NCBI GenBank assembly: GCA_045578245.1
Contig: JAZNJX010000001.1
Span: 1-5,412 of the forward strand
Direction: 5' to 3'
Source of the DNA: Fimenecus sp045578245
Lineage (GTDB): Bacteria > Bacillota > Clostridia > Oscillospirales > Acutalibacteraceae
DNA length: 5,412 nt
Below the pieces are notes generated by a model. That model worked only from the letters and a program-made list of their open reading frames with translations. It did no database searches and was not told the DNA's origin. Position 1 is the stretch's first letter, and each line of letters starts with the position of its first letter. Shown here piece after piece: positions 1 through 5,412 of the stretch. A program made the position numbers and the translations under genes.

Positions 1-419
1 ACATCGGCATCGGTAATCATATGGAAACCTGCGTCTTCCAATACTTTTTCTGCCATATCGTTATCGGCAACACGAAGAACAACATAAGCGTGTTTTTCTG
101 TTCTTGTCATAAATGCGTAAAGATATTCCATATTGATATCGACTTTATCAAGAACTTCCAACGCTTTTGAGAGTTTACCCGGTTGGTCACCGATTTTAAC
201 ACCAACAACATCGGTCATTTTGATAAGATAACCTGCATCATTAAGCGCCTTTGTTGCAGTGTCATTATCATTTACAATAAGACGGAGAATACCGAAATCC
301 TGAGTATCTGCAATGGACAATGCACGAAGATTTACATTATTCTCTGCAAGGATTTTTGTAATATCAACCAAGGAACCTTTTTTATTTTCAACAAATATAG
401 TTAACTGTTTTAATGACAT
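1..419 (-). CDS. Tandem ACT-domain protein, C-terminus cut by window edge
   Basis: Small probable amino-acid-binding regulatory protein with no catalytic domain. The ATG at 419-417 opens MSLKQLTIFVENKKGSLVD; 139 full codons are visible and the frame is open at base 1. Free-standing two-ACT proteins of this type are usually about 140-145 residues, so only a few codons should be missing. Two ACT units are visible. The first (about residues 4-66) begins QLTIFVENKKGSLVDITKIL, with the Gly-Ser-Leu turn before helix 1 typical of ACT ligand sites. The second (about 70-139) has GVKIGDQPGKLSKALEVL and ends near AGFHMITDADV. Its start is supported by AAAGGGGA 8 bases upstream. It lies 18 bases after paaK and should share its transcript and T-box control. 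ACT domains bind small ligands, commonly amino acids, so a role in sensing phenylalanine or another aromatic amino acid is inferred from context and not shown. Family call is firm; function is unknown. Confidence 0.9.
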   Translation of the reverse strand, partial: MSLKQLTIFVENKKGSLVDITKILAENNVNLRALSIADTQDFGILRLIVNDNDTATKALNDAGYLIKMTDVVGVKIGDQPGKLSKALEVLDKVDINMEYLYAFMTRTEKHAYVVLRVADNDMAEKVLEDAGFHMITDAD

Positions 420-426
420 AATACAA

Positions 427-434
427 TCCCCTTT
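427..434 (-). promoter_or_regulatory. Ribosome binding site of the ACT-domain gene
   Basis: AAAGGGGA on the minus strand, with about 8 bases to the ATG at 419. It lies in the 18-base gap after the paaK stop codon (440-438). This supports the chosen ACT start and translation from a shared paaK-ACT mRNA. Confidence 0.8.
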
Positions 435-437
435 CGA

Positions 438-1748
438 TTAATCATAAAGTTTACGTTTATCAACAACACGAACAGCCTTGCCCTCACTACGAGCAATACT
501 CTTTGGTGCTACAAGCTTAACATTAGGATTGATGCCAAGCATAATCTTCATAGCATTTGCAAGTGATTTTTCCTGTGCTGTAATACCGCTGACAGTATCG
601 GAGAACTTTTCAGGATTCATTTCAACAAGCACGTCAAATGTATCGTTATTCTTGACTCTGTCAATGATAATCTGATAATTAGGCTGATAGCCTTCGTTAA
701 GAAGAACAGTTTCAATCTGGCTTGGGAATACATTGACACCGCGGATAATGAGCATGTCGTCACTTCTGCCCATTGGTTTTGCCATTTTAATAAAAGTTCT
801 TCCACAAGAGCATTTTTCACGAGTGAGAACACAAATATCCTTTGTACGATAACGAAGAAGTGGGAAGGCCTCTTTATCAAGGGCAGTGAATACTAATTCG
901 CCCTTGTTACCCTCAGGTAAAACCTCACCTGTTTCAGGGTCAATAATTTCTGCAAGGAAATGGTCCTCATTAATATGCATACCTGTCTGTGCTTCACATT
1001 CGAAAGCAACACCGGGACCGGATGTTTCAGTAAGACCATAGATATCATAAGCCTTGATACCAAGTGTTTCCTCAATCTGACGACGCATTTCATTAGTCCA
1101 TGCCTCTGCACCGAAAATGCCTGCTTTAAGAGGAATCTGGTCAGGTGTATAGCCCTGTTCTTTAAGCGATTCACCCATATATGCAGCATATGATGGTGTG
1201 CAACAGAGAATTGTTGAATTAAGGTCCATCATGAACTGAATCTGACGGTCAGTATTACCTGATGACATTGGAAGCGTTAGGCAACCCACTTTATGTCCAC
1301 CACCGTGAAGACCTGCACCACCGGTGAAGAGTCCGTAACCATAAGCTACCTGTAAAACATCTTCATTAGAGCCACCTGCTGCGACGATTGCACGAGCACA
1401 GCAATCTTCCCACAAATCAACGTCGTGCTGTGTGTAGAAAGCAACTACACGACGACCAGTTGTACCTGATGTTGAATGAATTCTTACACATTCATTAAGA
1501 GGTTTTGCAAGCAATCCGTAAGGATAAGCATCTCTTAAATCTGCTTTTGATAAGAATGGAAGTTTGTGTAAATCCTCAATTCCTTTGATATCGTCAGGTT
1601 TAACACCTTTTTCGTCCATTAAATTCTTGTAGTAAGGCACATTCTCGTAAACATGCTTTACTTGTTTCACCAATTTTTCCGACTGAAGCTTTTTGATATC
1701 TTCAACGGGCATGGTTTCCATTTCTTTCTGATAGTAACGTTTTTCCAT
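438..1748 (-). CDS. paaK: Phenylacetate-CoA ligase (AMP-forming)
   Basis: Activates phenylacetate, or a related aryl acetate, to its CoA thioester with ATP, releasing AMP and PPi; cytosolic. The 436 residues match the usual PaaK length of about 430-440. Visible adenylate-forming motifs are the phosphate loop HSTSGTTGRR (91-100), the A5-type IYGLTETSGPG (236-246), RYRTKDI (300-306), the hinge region GRSDDMLIIRGVNVFPSQIE (327-346), and a C-terminal EGKAVRVVDKRK (422-433) with a candidate catalytic lysine. CSCGR (313-317) is the short Cys-rich segment often seen in PaaK. The ATG at 1748-1746 has AAAGGA 10 bases upstream. The gene is first in a transcript led by a Phe-type T-box and is followed by an ACT gene; iorAB lies just upstream. 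It appears intact. PaaK homologues in anaerobes can also accept indoleacetate or 4-hydroxyphenylacetate, so the exact substrate is inferred; the Phe T-box favours phenylacetate. Confidence 0.93.
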   Translation of the reverse strand: MEKRYYQKEMETMPVEDIKKLQSEKLVKQVKHVYENVPYYKNLMDEKGVKPDDIKGIEDLHKLPFLSKADLRDAYPYGLLAKPLNECVRIHSTSGTTGRRVVAFYTQHDVDLWEDCCARAIVAAGGSNEDVLQVAYGYGLFTGGAGLHGGGHKVGCLTLPMSSGNTDRQIQFMMDLNSTILCCTPSYAAYMGESLKEQGYTPDQIPLKAGIFGAEAWTNEMRRQIEETLGIKAYDIYGLTETSGPGVAFECEAQTGMHINEDHFLAEIIDPETGEVLPEGNKGELVFTALDKEAFPLLRYRTKDICVLTREKCSCGRTFIKMAKPMGRSDDMLIIRGVNVFPSQIETVLLNEGYQPNYQIIIDRVKNNDTFDVLVEMNPEKFSDTVSGITAQEKSLANAMKIMLGINPNVKLVAPKSIARSEGKAVRVVDKRKLYD

Positions 1749-1758
1749 TTTGTTTTCG

Positions 1759-1764
1759 TCCTTT
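1759..1764 (-). promoter_or_regulatory. Ribosome binding site of paaK
   Basis: AAAGGA on the minus strand, 10 bases before the ATG at 1748. It sits within TTGCAGAAAGGAC, whose first bases form one arm of an 8-bp inverted repeat (see 1763-1808). Confidence 0.75.
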
Positions 1765-1808
1765 CTGCAATTTGCTTAAAAGTGGTTTTTGTTTTTTGGA
1801 TTGCAGAA
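1763..1808 (-). repeat. Inverted repeat between T-box terminator and paaK RBS
   Basis: On the minus strand TTCTGCAA (1808-1801) is exactly complementary to TTGCAGAA (1770-1763), separated by an A-rich spacer of 30 bases. The downstream arm overlaps the first bases of the paaK Shine-Dalgarno region. In a read-through mRNA this could fold as an 8-bp hairpin beside the ribosome site. The long loop and low GC make it weak, and it may be incidental. Confidence 0.45.
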
Positions 1809-1810
1809 GC

Positions 1811-1850
1811 AAAAAAAGTCCTCTGCATTCCAAATCGGAACACAGAGGAC
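1811..1850 (-). terminator. Intrinsic terminator of the T-box
   Basis: A 14-bp stem pairs GTCCTCTGTGTTCC (1850-1837) with GGAATGCAGAGGAC (1831-1818), including two central G-U pairs. The loop is GATTT, and a run of seven T follows (1817-1811). Its 5' arm shares CGTCCTCT with the antiterminator, so the two folds exclude each other. This is the OFF state when tRNA-Phe is charged. Confidence 0.95.
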
Positions 1851-1876
1851 GAGAAAATTCCCGTGGTACCACCTCT
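1844..1876 (-). promoter_or_regulatory. T-box antiterminator with tRNA acceptor-end bulge
   Basis: Helix A1 pairs AGAGG (1876-1872) with CCTCT (1848-1844). The 7-base bulge TGGTACC (1871-1865) follows, and helix A2 pairs ACG (1864-1862) with CGT (1851-1849). This is the standard T-box antiterminator geometry. The TGGT at the start of the bulge can pair with a free ACCA 3' end, meaning discriminator base A, which suits tRNA-Phe. Formation removes the 5' arm of the terminator. Confidence 0.92.
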
Positions 1877-1993
1877 ATTTACCATTACCTCACGATAACG
1901 GCCTCCGAGTGCAAACACACCCTAGTCGATATAACGGTCGAACCCGTTTGACCTACGCAATCAATAAGACCTTCAGCCAACAACTCACGGAAT

Positions 1994-1996
1994 GAA
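1994..1996 (-). promoter_or_regulatory. T-box specifier codon UUC (Phe)
   Basis: TTC on the minus strand lies between the conserved GAA and a purine, opposite AGTA at 2062-2059. It would pair with the GAA anticodon of tRNA-Phe. Neighbouring registers (GAA, TCA, ATT) do not fit the GAA-NNN-purine context. Confidence 0.85.
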
Positions 1997-2094
1997 TTCA
2001 CCGACTTTACACTACTGCATCACACCAACCGCAGCTCTCTGAAAATGATATTTCCGGATACTATTTTCCATTCAAACGTCTTTATTACTTTATC

Positions 2095-2123
2095 ATAGTA
2101 ACACTCTAAAAACACAAAGTCAA
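2095..2123 (-). promoter_or_regulatory. Sigma-70/SigA-type promoter of the paaK-ACT transcript
   Basis: On the minus strand the -35 box is TTGACT (2123-2118, 5 of 6 to consensus). After 17 bases comes TACTAT (2100-2095), preceded by TGT, which makes an extended -10 (TGnTACTAT). An alternative -10, TATGAT at 2097-2092, matches better by itself but would need a 20-base spacer. Transcription would start near 2089-2087, just before T-box Stem I. The promoter is independent of the iorAB operon, whose last stop codon is 24 bases upstream of the -35 box. Confidence 0.75.
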
Positions 2124-2131
2124 GTGTTTTT
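2108..2131 (-). repeat. Inverted repeat over the -35 box, downstream of iorB
   Basis: AAAAACAC (2131-2124) and GTGTTTTT (2115-2108) are perfect 8-bp complementary arms around an 8-base loop, TTGACTTT, that contains the -35 hexamer. It begins 16 bases after the iorB stop. It could act as a weak terminator for iorAB (only three G-C pairs, T-run inside the stem) or as an operator on the paaK promoter. Neither role is demonstrated. An adjoining TTTTTT-G-AAAAAA palindrome (2139-2127) overlaps its outer arm. Confidence 0.45.
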
Positions 2132-2146
2132 TCAAAAAATTCTAAT

Positions 2147-2719
2147 TTATGAATTATAACCTAATTCAAATGCTTTTTTGTTCATTTCAACAAACTTTGG
2201 AGCAACTGTATTTTCAATAGCAGTAATCCAACGTTCCTTTGGAATGTCGAAATATTTTGCAGCTTTACCCATAAGCACAATGTTAACAGCCTTCACTGAA
2301 CCTGCTTCTTCAGCAAGTGAAAGTGCATCAAGAGCATCAACACTAACACCCTTAGCTGTTAATTCATCAAGCACATTTTCCGGATATTCTGCAGCACCTA
2401 TAATAACAGGCATTGGGTCAATCTGTTGAGTATTTACAACGATTTTACCATCCTTTTTAAGGAAGTTTGCATATCTGCCTGCTTCAAGTTTTTCGAATGA
2501 AATAATAATATCTGCTTCACCGTCTGTGATGATTGGTGAATAAACCTTTTCACCGAAACGGACATAAGTCACAACTGAGCCACCACGCTGACTCATACCA
2601 TGAACTTCACTTACTTTTACATCGTAACCCTCGTCAACGAGAAGACGACCTAACAATTTTGATGCGAGAAGACTTCCCTGTCCACCAACACCAACTATCA
2701 TAACACTAACAGTTTTCAT
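2147..2719 (-). CDS. iorB: Indolepyruvate:ferredoxin oxidoreductase, beta subunit
   Basis: Beta subunit of the cytosolic arylpyruvate:ferredoxin oxidoreductase. With IorA it converts indolepyruvate, phenylpyruvate or 4-hydroxyphenylpyruvate plus CoA to the arylacetyl-CoA, CO2 and reduced ferredoxin; the reaction is reversible in principle. The 190 residues match the usual IorB size of about 190-200. It is the gamma-domain fold of the 2-oxoacid:acceptor oxidoreductase family. Visible motifs are the N-terminal GVGGQG (10-15), SEVHGMSQRGGSV (37-49) and NIVLMG (146-151). The ATG at 2719 is set by the strong RBS AAGGAGGGG. The gap to iorA is 14 bases, indicating co-transcription and balanced synthesis. 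It looks intact. Downstream is an independent promoter with the T-box, so iorB seems to be the last gene of its operon unless transcripts read through. Confidence 0.93.
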   Translation of the reverse strand: MKTVSVMIVGVGGQGSLLASKLLGRLLVDEGYDVKVSEVHGMSQRGGSVVTYVRFGEKVYSPIITDGEADIIISFEKLEAGRYANFLKKDGKIVVNTQQIDPMPVIIGAAEYPENVLDELTAKGVSVDALDALSLAEEAGSVKAVNIVLMGKAAKYFDIPKERWITAIENTVAPKFVEMNKKAFELGYNS

Positions 2720-2726
2720 TTTAAGT

Positions 2727-2735
2727 CCCCTCCTT
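2727..2735 (-). promoter_or_regulatory. Strong RBS of iorB overlapping the iorA stop codon
   Basis: AAGGAGGGG on the minus strand, 7 bases before the iorB ATG at 2719. Its first two bases are shared with the iorA TAA stop (2736-2734). This suggests translational coupling of the two subunits. Confidence 0.85.
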
Positions 2736-4464
2736 AAACTATTGCATCAAATGCACAGAGTTGCTTACAAACGCCACAACCTACGCACAATGTTGCGTCA
2801 ACCTTTGCCTTGCCGTCTTTCATACTGATTGCAGGACAACCGAGTGTCATACATCTCTTACATGAACGACATTTATCATTATCCACAGTAAGTGGTGCTT
2901 CAAGCTTAACTGATTTAAGAAGCACACAAGGTCTGCGAGAAATAATTACTGATGGTTCTTCTGCTGCCAATTCTTCCTTAACTGCTGTATCGCAAGCCTT
3001 AAGGTCATATGGGTCAACAACTCTTACACGGTTGATACCGAGTGCTTTGCAAAGGCTTTCGAGGTCAACCTTTGCAGCAGGGTCACCCTTGATATTGTAA
3101 CCTGTTGTTGGGTTCTGCTGATGTCCTGTCATACCTGTAATTGAGTTATCAACAATAATAACAGTTGAATTTGTCGCATTGTAAGCCACATTTACAAGGC
3201 CTGTCATACCTGAATGCATAAATGTTGAGTCACCGATAACTGCAACACTCTTCTTTTCTGCATCCTTTCCTCTTGCAAGGTTGAAACCATGAAGTCCTGA
3301 AATCGATGCACCCATACAAAGAGTTGAATCAAGAGCATTAAGTGGTGGTGCTGAGCCAAGAGTATAGCAACCGATATCACCAAGTGCTGTAATCTTATTC
3401 TTTGAAAGAGTATAGAACAAGCCTCTGTGTGGGCAACCTGCACACATCATTGGAGGTCTGTTTGGAATAAATGAATCAGCAGAAACACTTTCAGGCAACT
3501 CCTTACCGAATGCCTTTGCGATTGTGTTTTGTGAAAACTCACCTAAAATTGAGAATTTCTCTTTACCGATACAATCTATACCAAGTGCTTTTACATGGTT
3601 TTCAATGAATGGGTCAAGCTCTTCGATTACATAGAGAGTATTGACTTTTGATGCGAAATCTTTAATGAGATTTACCGGGAGTGGGTATGACATACCAATT
3701 TTAAGGATACTTGCACTATCACCCATAACCTCTTTTACATACTGATATGAACAACCTGATGTGATAATACCGATTTCATCAGAATTCATTTCAACTGTAT
3801 TGTATTCGCAGTTTTCTGCAAGTTCCTGCAATTTAAGTGTTCTTTCCTCAACAAAAGGATGACGCTTGATTGCATTTGCAGGTGCCATTATGTACTTTGA
3901 TGGATTCTTTTCGTAGTCCTTTAATGTTGCTGGAACTTTTTCACTTGTTTCAACGATTGACTGACTGTGTGCAATTCTTGTACACATACGAAGAAGAACA
4001 GGTGTGTCAAATTTTTCTGACAATTCGAAAGCATTTTTTGCAAATGTATATGCTTCCATTGAGTCAGCAGGTTCAAGCATTGGCACCTTTGATGCCATTG
4101 CATAGTGACGTGAGTCCTGCTCATTCTGTGAAGAATGCATTGCAGGGTCATCTGCAACACAAATAACGAGACCACCATTAACACCTGTATATGAAAGTGT
4201 GAAAAGTGGGTCAGCAGCAACGTTAAGACCAACGTGCTTCATAGCACAAGCAGAACGAGCACCTGCAAGGCTTGAGCCGAATGCAACCTCACAAGCAACC
4301 TTTTCGTTTGGTGCCCATTCGCTGTGAATATCATCAAATTTACTTAAAAATTCAGTAATTTCAGTCGATGGTGTACCAGGGTAGCTTGAAACAACACCCA
4401 AACCACCATCGTGCAATCCTTCTGCGACTGCCTGATTACCTATCATCAATTTTTTCATATCCAT
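2734..4464 (-). CDS. iorA: Indolepyruvate:ferredoxin oxidoreductase, alpha subunit
   Basis: Catalytic, TPP-dependent subunit of the arylpyruvate:ferredoxin oxidoreductase; pairs with IorB. The 576 residues are in the normal IorA range. The N-terminal pyrimidine-binding domain (about 1-170) has SSYPGTPSTEI (26-36) and the EKVACEVAFG segment with the TPP-activating Glu (54-63). A middle domain covers about 230-320. The TPP/Mg domain (about 340-515) starts CAGCPHRG (341-348) and has GDSTFMHSGM (411-420) and NSITGMTGHQ (440-449). The C-terminal ferredoxin module carries two 4Fe-4S sites: Cys532, 535, 538, 543 (CxxCxxCxxxxCP) and Cys560, 563, 566, 570. All expected ligands are present. The ATG at 4464 gives MDMKKLMIGN; the ATG two codons later (4458) is better spaced from the GA-rich AAGAG, so MKKLMIGN may be the true start. 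It follows the upstream ligase by 9 bases. Aryl substrate is inferred from the family and neighbours. Confidence 0.95.
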   Translation of the reverse strand: MDMKKLMIGNQAVAEGLHDGGLGVVSSYPGTPSTEITEFLSKFDDIHSEWAPNEKVACEVAFGSSLAGARSACAMKHVGLNVAADPLFTLSYTGVNGGLVICVADDPAMHSSQNEQDSRHYAMASKVPMLEPADSMEAYTFAKNAFELSEKFDTPVLLRMCTRIAHSQSIVETSEKVPATLKDYEKNPSKYIMAPANAIKRHPFVEERTLKLQELAENCEYNTVEMNSDEIGIITSGCSYQYVKEVMGDSASILKIGMSYPLPVNLIKDFASKVNTLYVIEELDPFIENHVKALGIDCIGKEKFSILGEFSQNTIAKAFGKELPESVSADSFIPNRPPMMCAGCPHRGLFYTLSKNKITALGDIGCYTLGSAPPLNALDSTLCMGASISGLHGFNLARGKDAEKKSVAVIGDSTFMHSGMTGLVNVAYNATNSTVIIVDNSITGMTGHQQNPTTGYNIKGDPAAKVDLESLCKALGINRVRVVDPYDLKACDTAVKEELAAEEPSVIISRRPCVLLKSVKLEAPLTVDNDKCRSCKRCMTLGCPAISMKDGKAKVDATLCVGCGVCKQLCAFDAIV

Positions 4465-4473
4465 TCTCTTTTC

Positions 4474-5412
4474 TTATGATTTATTCTGTGAGTCAACAAG
4501 ACCTTCGCCACCGTACATTTTACGGAGTTTTGGCTTTTCGATTTTTCCTGTAGGATTACGAGGAACATCTGCAAAAATAATCTTTCGAGGTCTCTTGTAT
4601 CTTGGAAGGCTCATACAGAATTCGTTTATTTCTTCTTCCGTACAAGTCATACCTTTTTTAACTTCAACAATGGCTGTTGCAATTTCACCAAGTCGTGGGT
4701 CAGGAAGACCGATAACTGCAACGTCTTTGATTTTATCGTGTGCAGCCATAAAGTTTTCAATCTGTACAGGGTAAAGGTTTTCACCACCAGTAATGATAAC
4801 GTCTTTTTTACGGTCAACAAGGTAAATAAAATCTTCCTCATCCTGCATAGCCATATCACCTGTCAAAAGCCAACCATCTTTAAGTGTTGCTGCAGTCGCT
4901 TCAGGGTCACGATAGTAGCAAGTCATAACACCCGGACCTTTAAGACAAAGTTCACCAACATCACCTTTTGCTACTTCGTTGCCATCAGGGTCAACAATCT
5001 TTGTCTGCCAACCATAACCCGGAACACCGATTGCACCAACTTTACGGACATTTTCAACACCTAAATGAACAGCACCAGGTCCGATTGACTCGGAAAGACC
5101 ATAGTTTGTATCATACTGTTGATTTGGGAAATATTCAAGCCAACGCTTAATAAGACTTTGTGGAACAGGCTGTGCACCGATATGCATAAGTCGCCAATTT
5201 GAGAAATCAAACTCATTCAAATCAATTTCGCCACGGTCAATGGCATTGAGAATATCCTGCGCCCACGGAACAAGAAGCCACACGATTGAGCATCTTTCTT
5301 CACTTGCAGTTTTAATAATCAGTTCGGGTTTTGTACCTTTAAGAAGAACCGCTTTACTACCTGCCACAAGAGAACCGAACCAATGCATTTTTGCACCTGT
5401 GTGATAAAGGGG
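4474..5412 (-). CDS. Class I adenylate-forming acyl-CoA ligase, N-terminus outside window
   Basis: AMP-forming carboxylate-CoA ligase. The frame is open to the right edge and starts PLYHTGAKMHWFGS, the familiar PLxHTGA segment, so the Met at 5388 is internal and not a start. There are 312 residues visible; full proteins are about 500-530, so roughly 200 residues with the phosphate loop are missing. In visible numbering, YDTNYGLSES (100-109) is the A5 motif, LLTGDM (182-187) is A7, DRKKDVIITGGENLYP (200-215) is the hinge, and NPTGKIEK (286-293) is A10 with catalytic Lys290. It ends 9 bases before iorA, so the two are probably co-transcribed. It resembles the FadD/CaiC/MenE group and is unlike PaaK in fold class and sequence. 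Substrate is unknown; an aryl or short-chain acid linked to the IorAB products is plausible. Calling it a fatty-acid ligase would be a guess. Confidence 0.88.
   Translation of the reverse strand, partial: PLYHTGAKMHWFGSLVAGSKAVLLKGTKPELIIKTASEERCSIVWLLVPWAQDILNAIDRGEIDLNEFDFSNWRLMHIGAQPVPQSLIKRWLEYFPNQQYDTNYGLSESIGPGAVHLGVENVRKVGAIGVPGYGWQTKIVDPDGNEVAKGDVGELCLKGPGVMTCYYRDPEATAATLKDGWLLTGDMAMQDEEDFIYLVDRKKDVIITGGENLYPVQIENFMAAHDKIKDVAVIGLPDPRLGEIATAIVEVKKGMTCTEEEINEFCMSLPRYKRPRKIIFADVPRNPTGKIEKPKLRKMYGGEGLVDSQNKS

Larger units (their letters stand above)
1811..2089 (-). promoter_or_regulatory. T-box riboswitch leader, tRNA-Phe specific (specifier UUC)
   Basis: Untranslated leader of paaK that reads the charging state of a tRNA; uncharged tRNA stabilises the antiterminator and permits read-through. 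On the minus strand the parts appear in canonical order. The specifier-loop 5' side is AGTA (2062-2059). The AG-rich bulge is AGAGAG (2040-2035). Stem I is capped by CTGC/GCAG (2034-2031, 2018-2015) enclosing GGTTGGTGTGAT. The specifier-loop 3' side is GGTGAA-TTC-A, with TTC at 1996-1994 preceded by GAA and followed by a purine. Stem III is CCGTTATC-GTGA-GGTAATGG (1901-1882), closed by a GNRA-type loop. The T-box sequence AGGTGGTACCACGG lies at 1874-1861, followed by the terminator. UUC is a Phe codon, and the UGGU bulge (1871-1868) fits an ACCA tRNA end. The lower helix would be ATGGAA/TTCCGT. The middle of Stem I and the Stem II pseudoknot were not fully resolved by eye. The 5' end is estimated from the promoter. 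Confidence 0.93.

Noticed and set aside
183..404. Plus-strand 73-residue open frame opposite the ACT gene
   Set aside because: Low-complexity Ile/Asn/Cys-rich translation with no motif, antisense to a well-supported ACT-domain gene.
1667..1995. Open frames running through the paaK leader on both strands (for example 1667-1918 minus and 1789-1995 plus)
   Set aside because: They cross the T-box terminator and antiterminator, have no credible RBS, and resemble no family. The region is explained by structured RNA.
1985..2000. Other specifier readings such as GAA (Glu), AUU (Ile) or UCA (Ser)
   Set aside because: The conserved GAA before the specifier and the purine after it place UUC in register. 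GAA itself is the loop consensus element.
2092..2097. TATGAT as the -10 box of the paaK promoter
   Set aside because: A better hexamer alone, but it needs a 20-base spacer from TTGACT. TGTTACTAT gives 17 bases and an extended -10.
3204..4232. Out-of-frame and antisense open frames within iorA
   Set aside because: Shadows of a 576-residue gene whose TPP and iron-sulfur motifs are continuous; no independent RBS or family motif.
5386..5388. ATG at 5388 as the start of the upstream acyl-CoA ligase
   Set aside because: The same frame continues to the window edge as PLYHTGAK, a conserved ligase segment, so the Met is internal and the gene is partial.
1..5412. CRISPR arrays, tRNA/rRNA genes, insertion sequences, attachment sites
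   Set aside because: No regularly spaced repeats, cloverleaf, rRNA-like stretch, transposase or terminal repeats seen on either strand. The window looks like ordinary metabolic chromosome.

Overview
The window is a compact, one-directional (minus-strand) locus for aryl-acid/aryl-pyruvate metabolism in an anaerobe, probably a Clostridia-type Firmicute from a gut- or rumen-like habitat. The support is a complete T-box riboswitch (a mostly Firmicute device), an oxygen-sensitive ferredoxin-linked 2-oxoacid oxidoreductase, strong AGGGG/GGAGG ribosome binding sites and moderately AT-rich sequence. The species cannot be named from this window.

Layout in transcription order, right to left. A class I adenylate-forming acyl-CoA ligase enters from the right edge without its N-terminus (4474-5412). 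Nine bases later comes iorA (2734-4464), and 14 bases later iorB (2147-2719). These encode the two subunits of indolepyruvate/arylpyruvate:ferredoxin oxidoreductase. The three genes look like one operon. A gap of about 400 bp follows. It holds a promoter with an extended -10 (2095-2123) and a T-box leader with Stem I, Stem III, antiterminator and intrinsic terminator (about 2089-1811). The promoter and leader drive a phenylacetate-CoA ligase gene, paaK (438-1748), and 18 bases further a tandem-ACT-domain protein (419 to the left edge, last few codons missing).

How the parts fit. The specifier codon of the T-box reads UUC (Phe), and the antiterminator bulge UGGU fits a tRNA ending ACCA. Uncharged tRNA-Phe should therefore switch on paaK and the ACT gene. 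PaaK makes phenylacetyl-CoA from phenylacetate, CoA and ATP. IorAB is reversible in principle and can carboxylate phenylacetyl-CoA to phenylpyruvate using reduced ferredoxin; an aminotransferase encoded elsewhere would finish phenylalanine. Induction by Phe starvation suggests a salvage/biosynthetic direction (phenylacetate to phenylalanine, a route known from rumen anaerobes) rather than the degradative direction usually assumed for iorAB-paaK clusters. The ACT protein may be the amino-acid sensor of this circuit. The individual protein families are known; the Phe T-box placed between iorAB and paaK-ACT is the most interesting point of the window.
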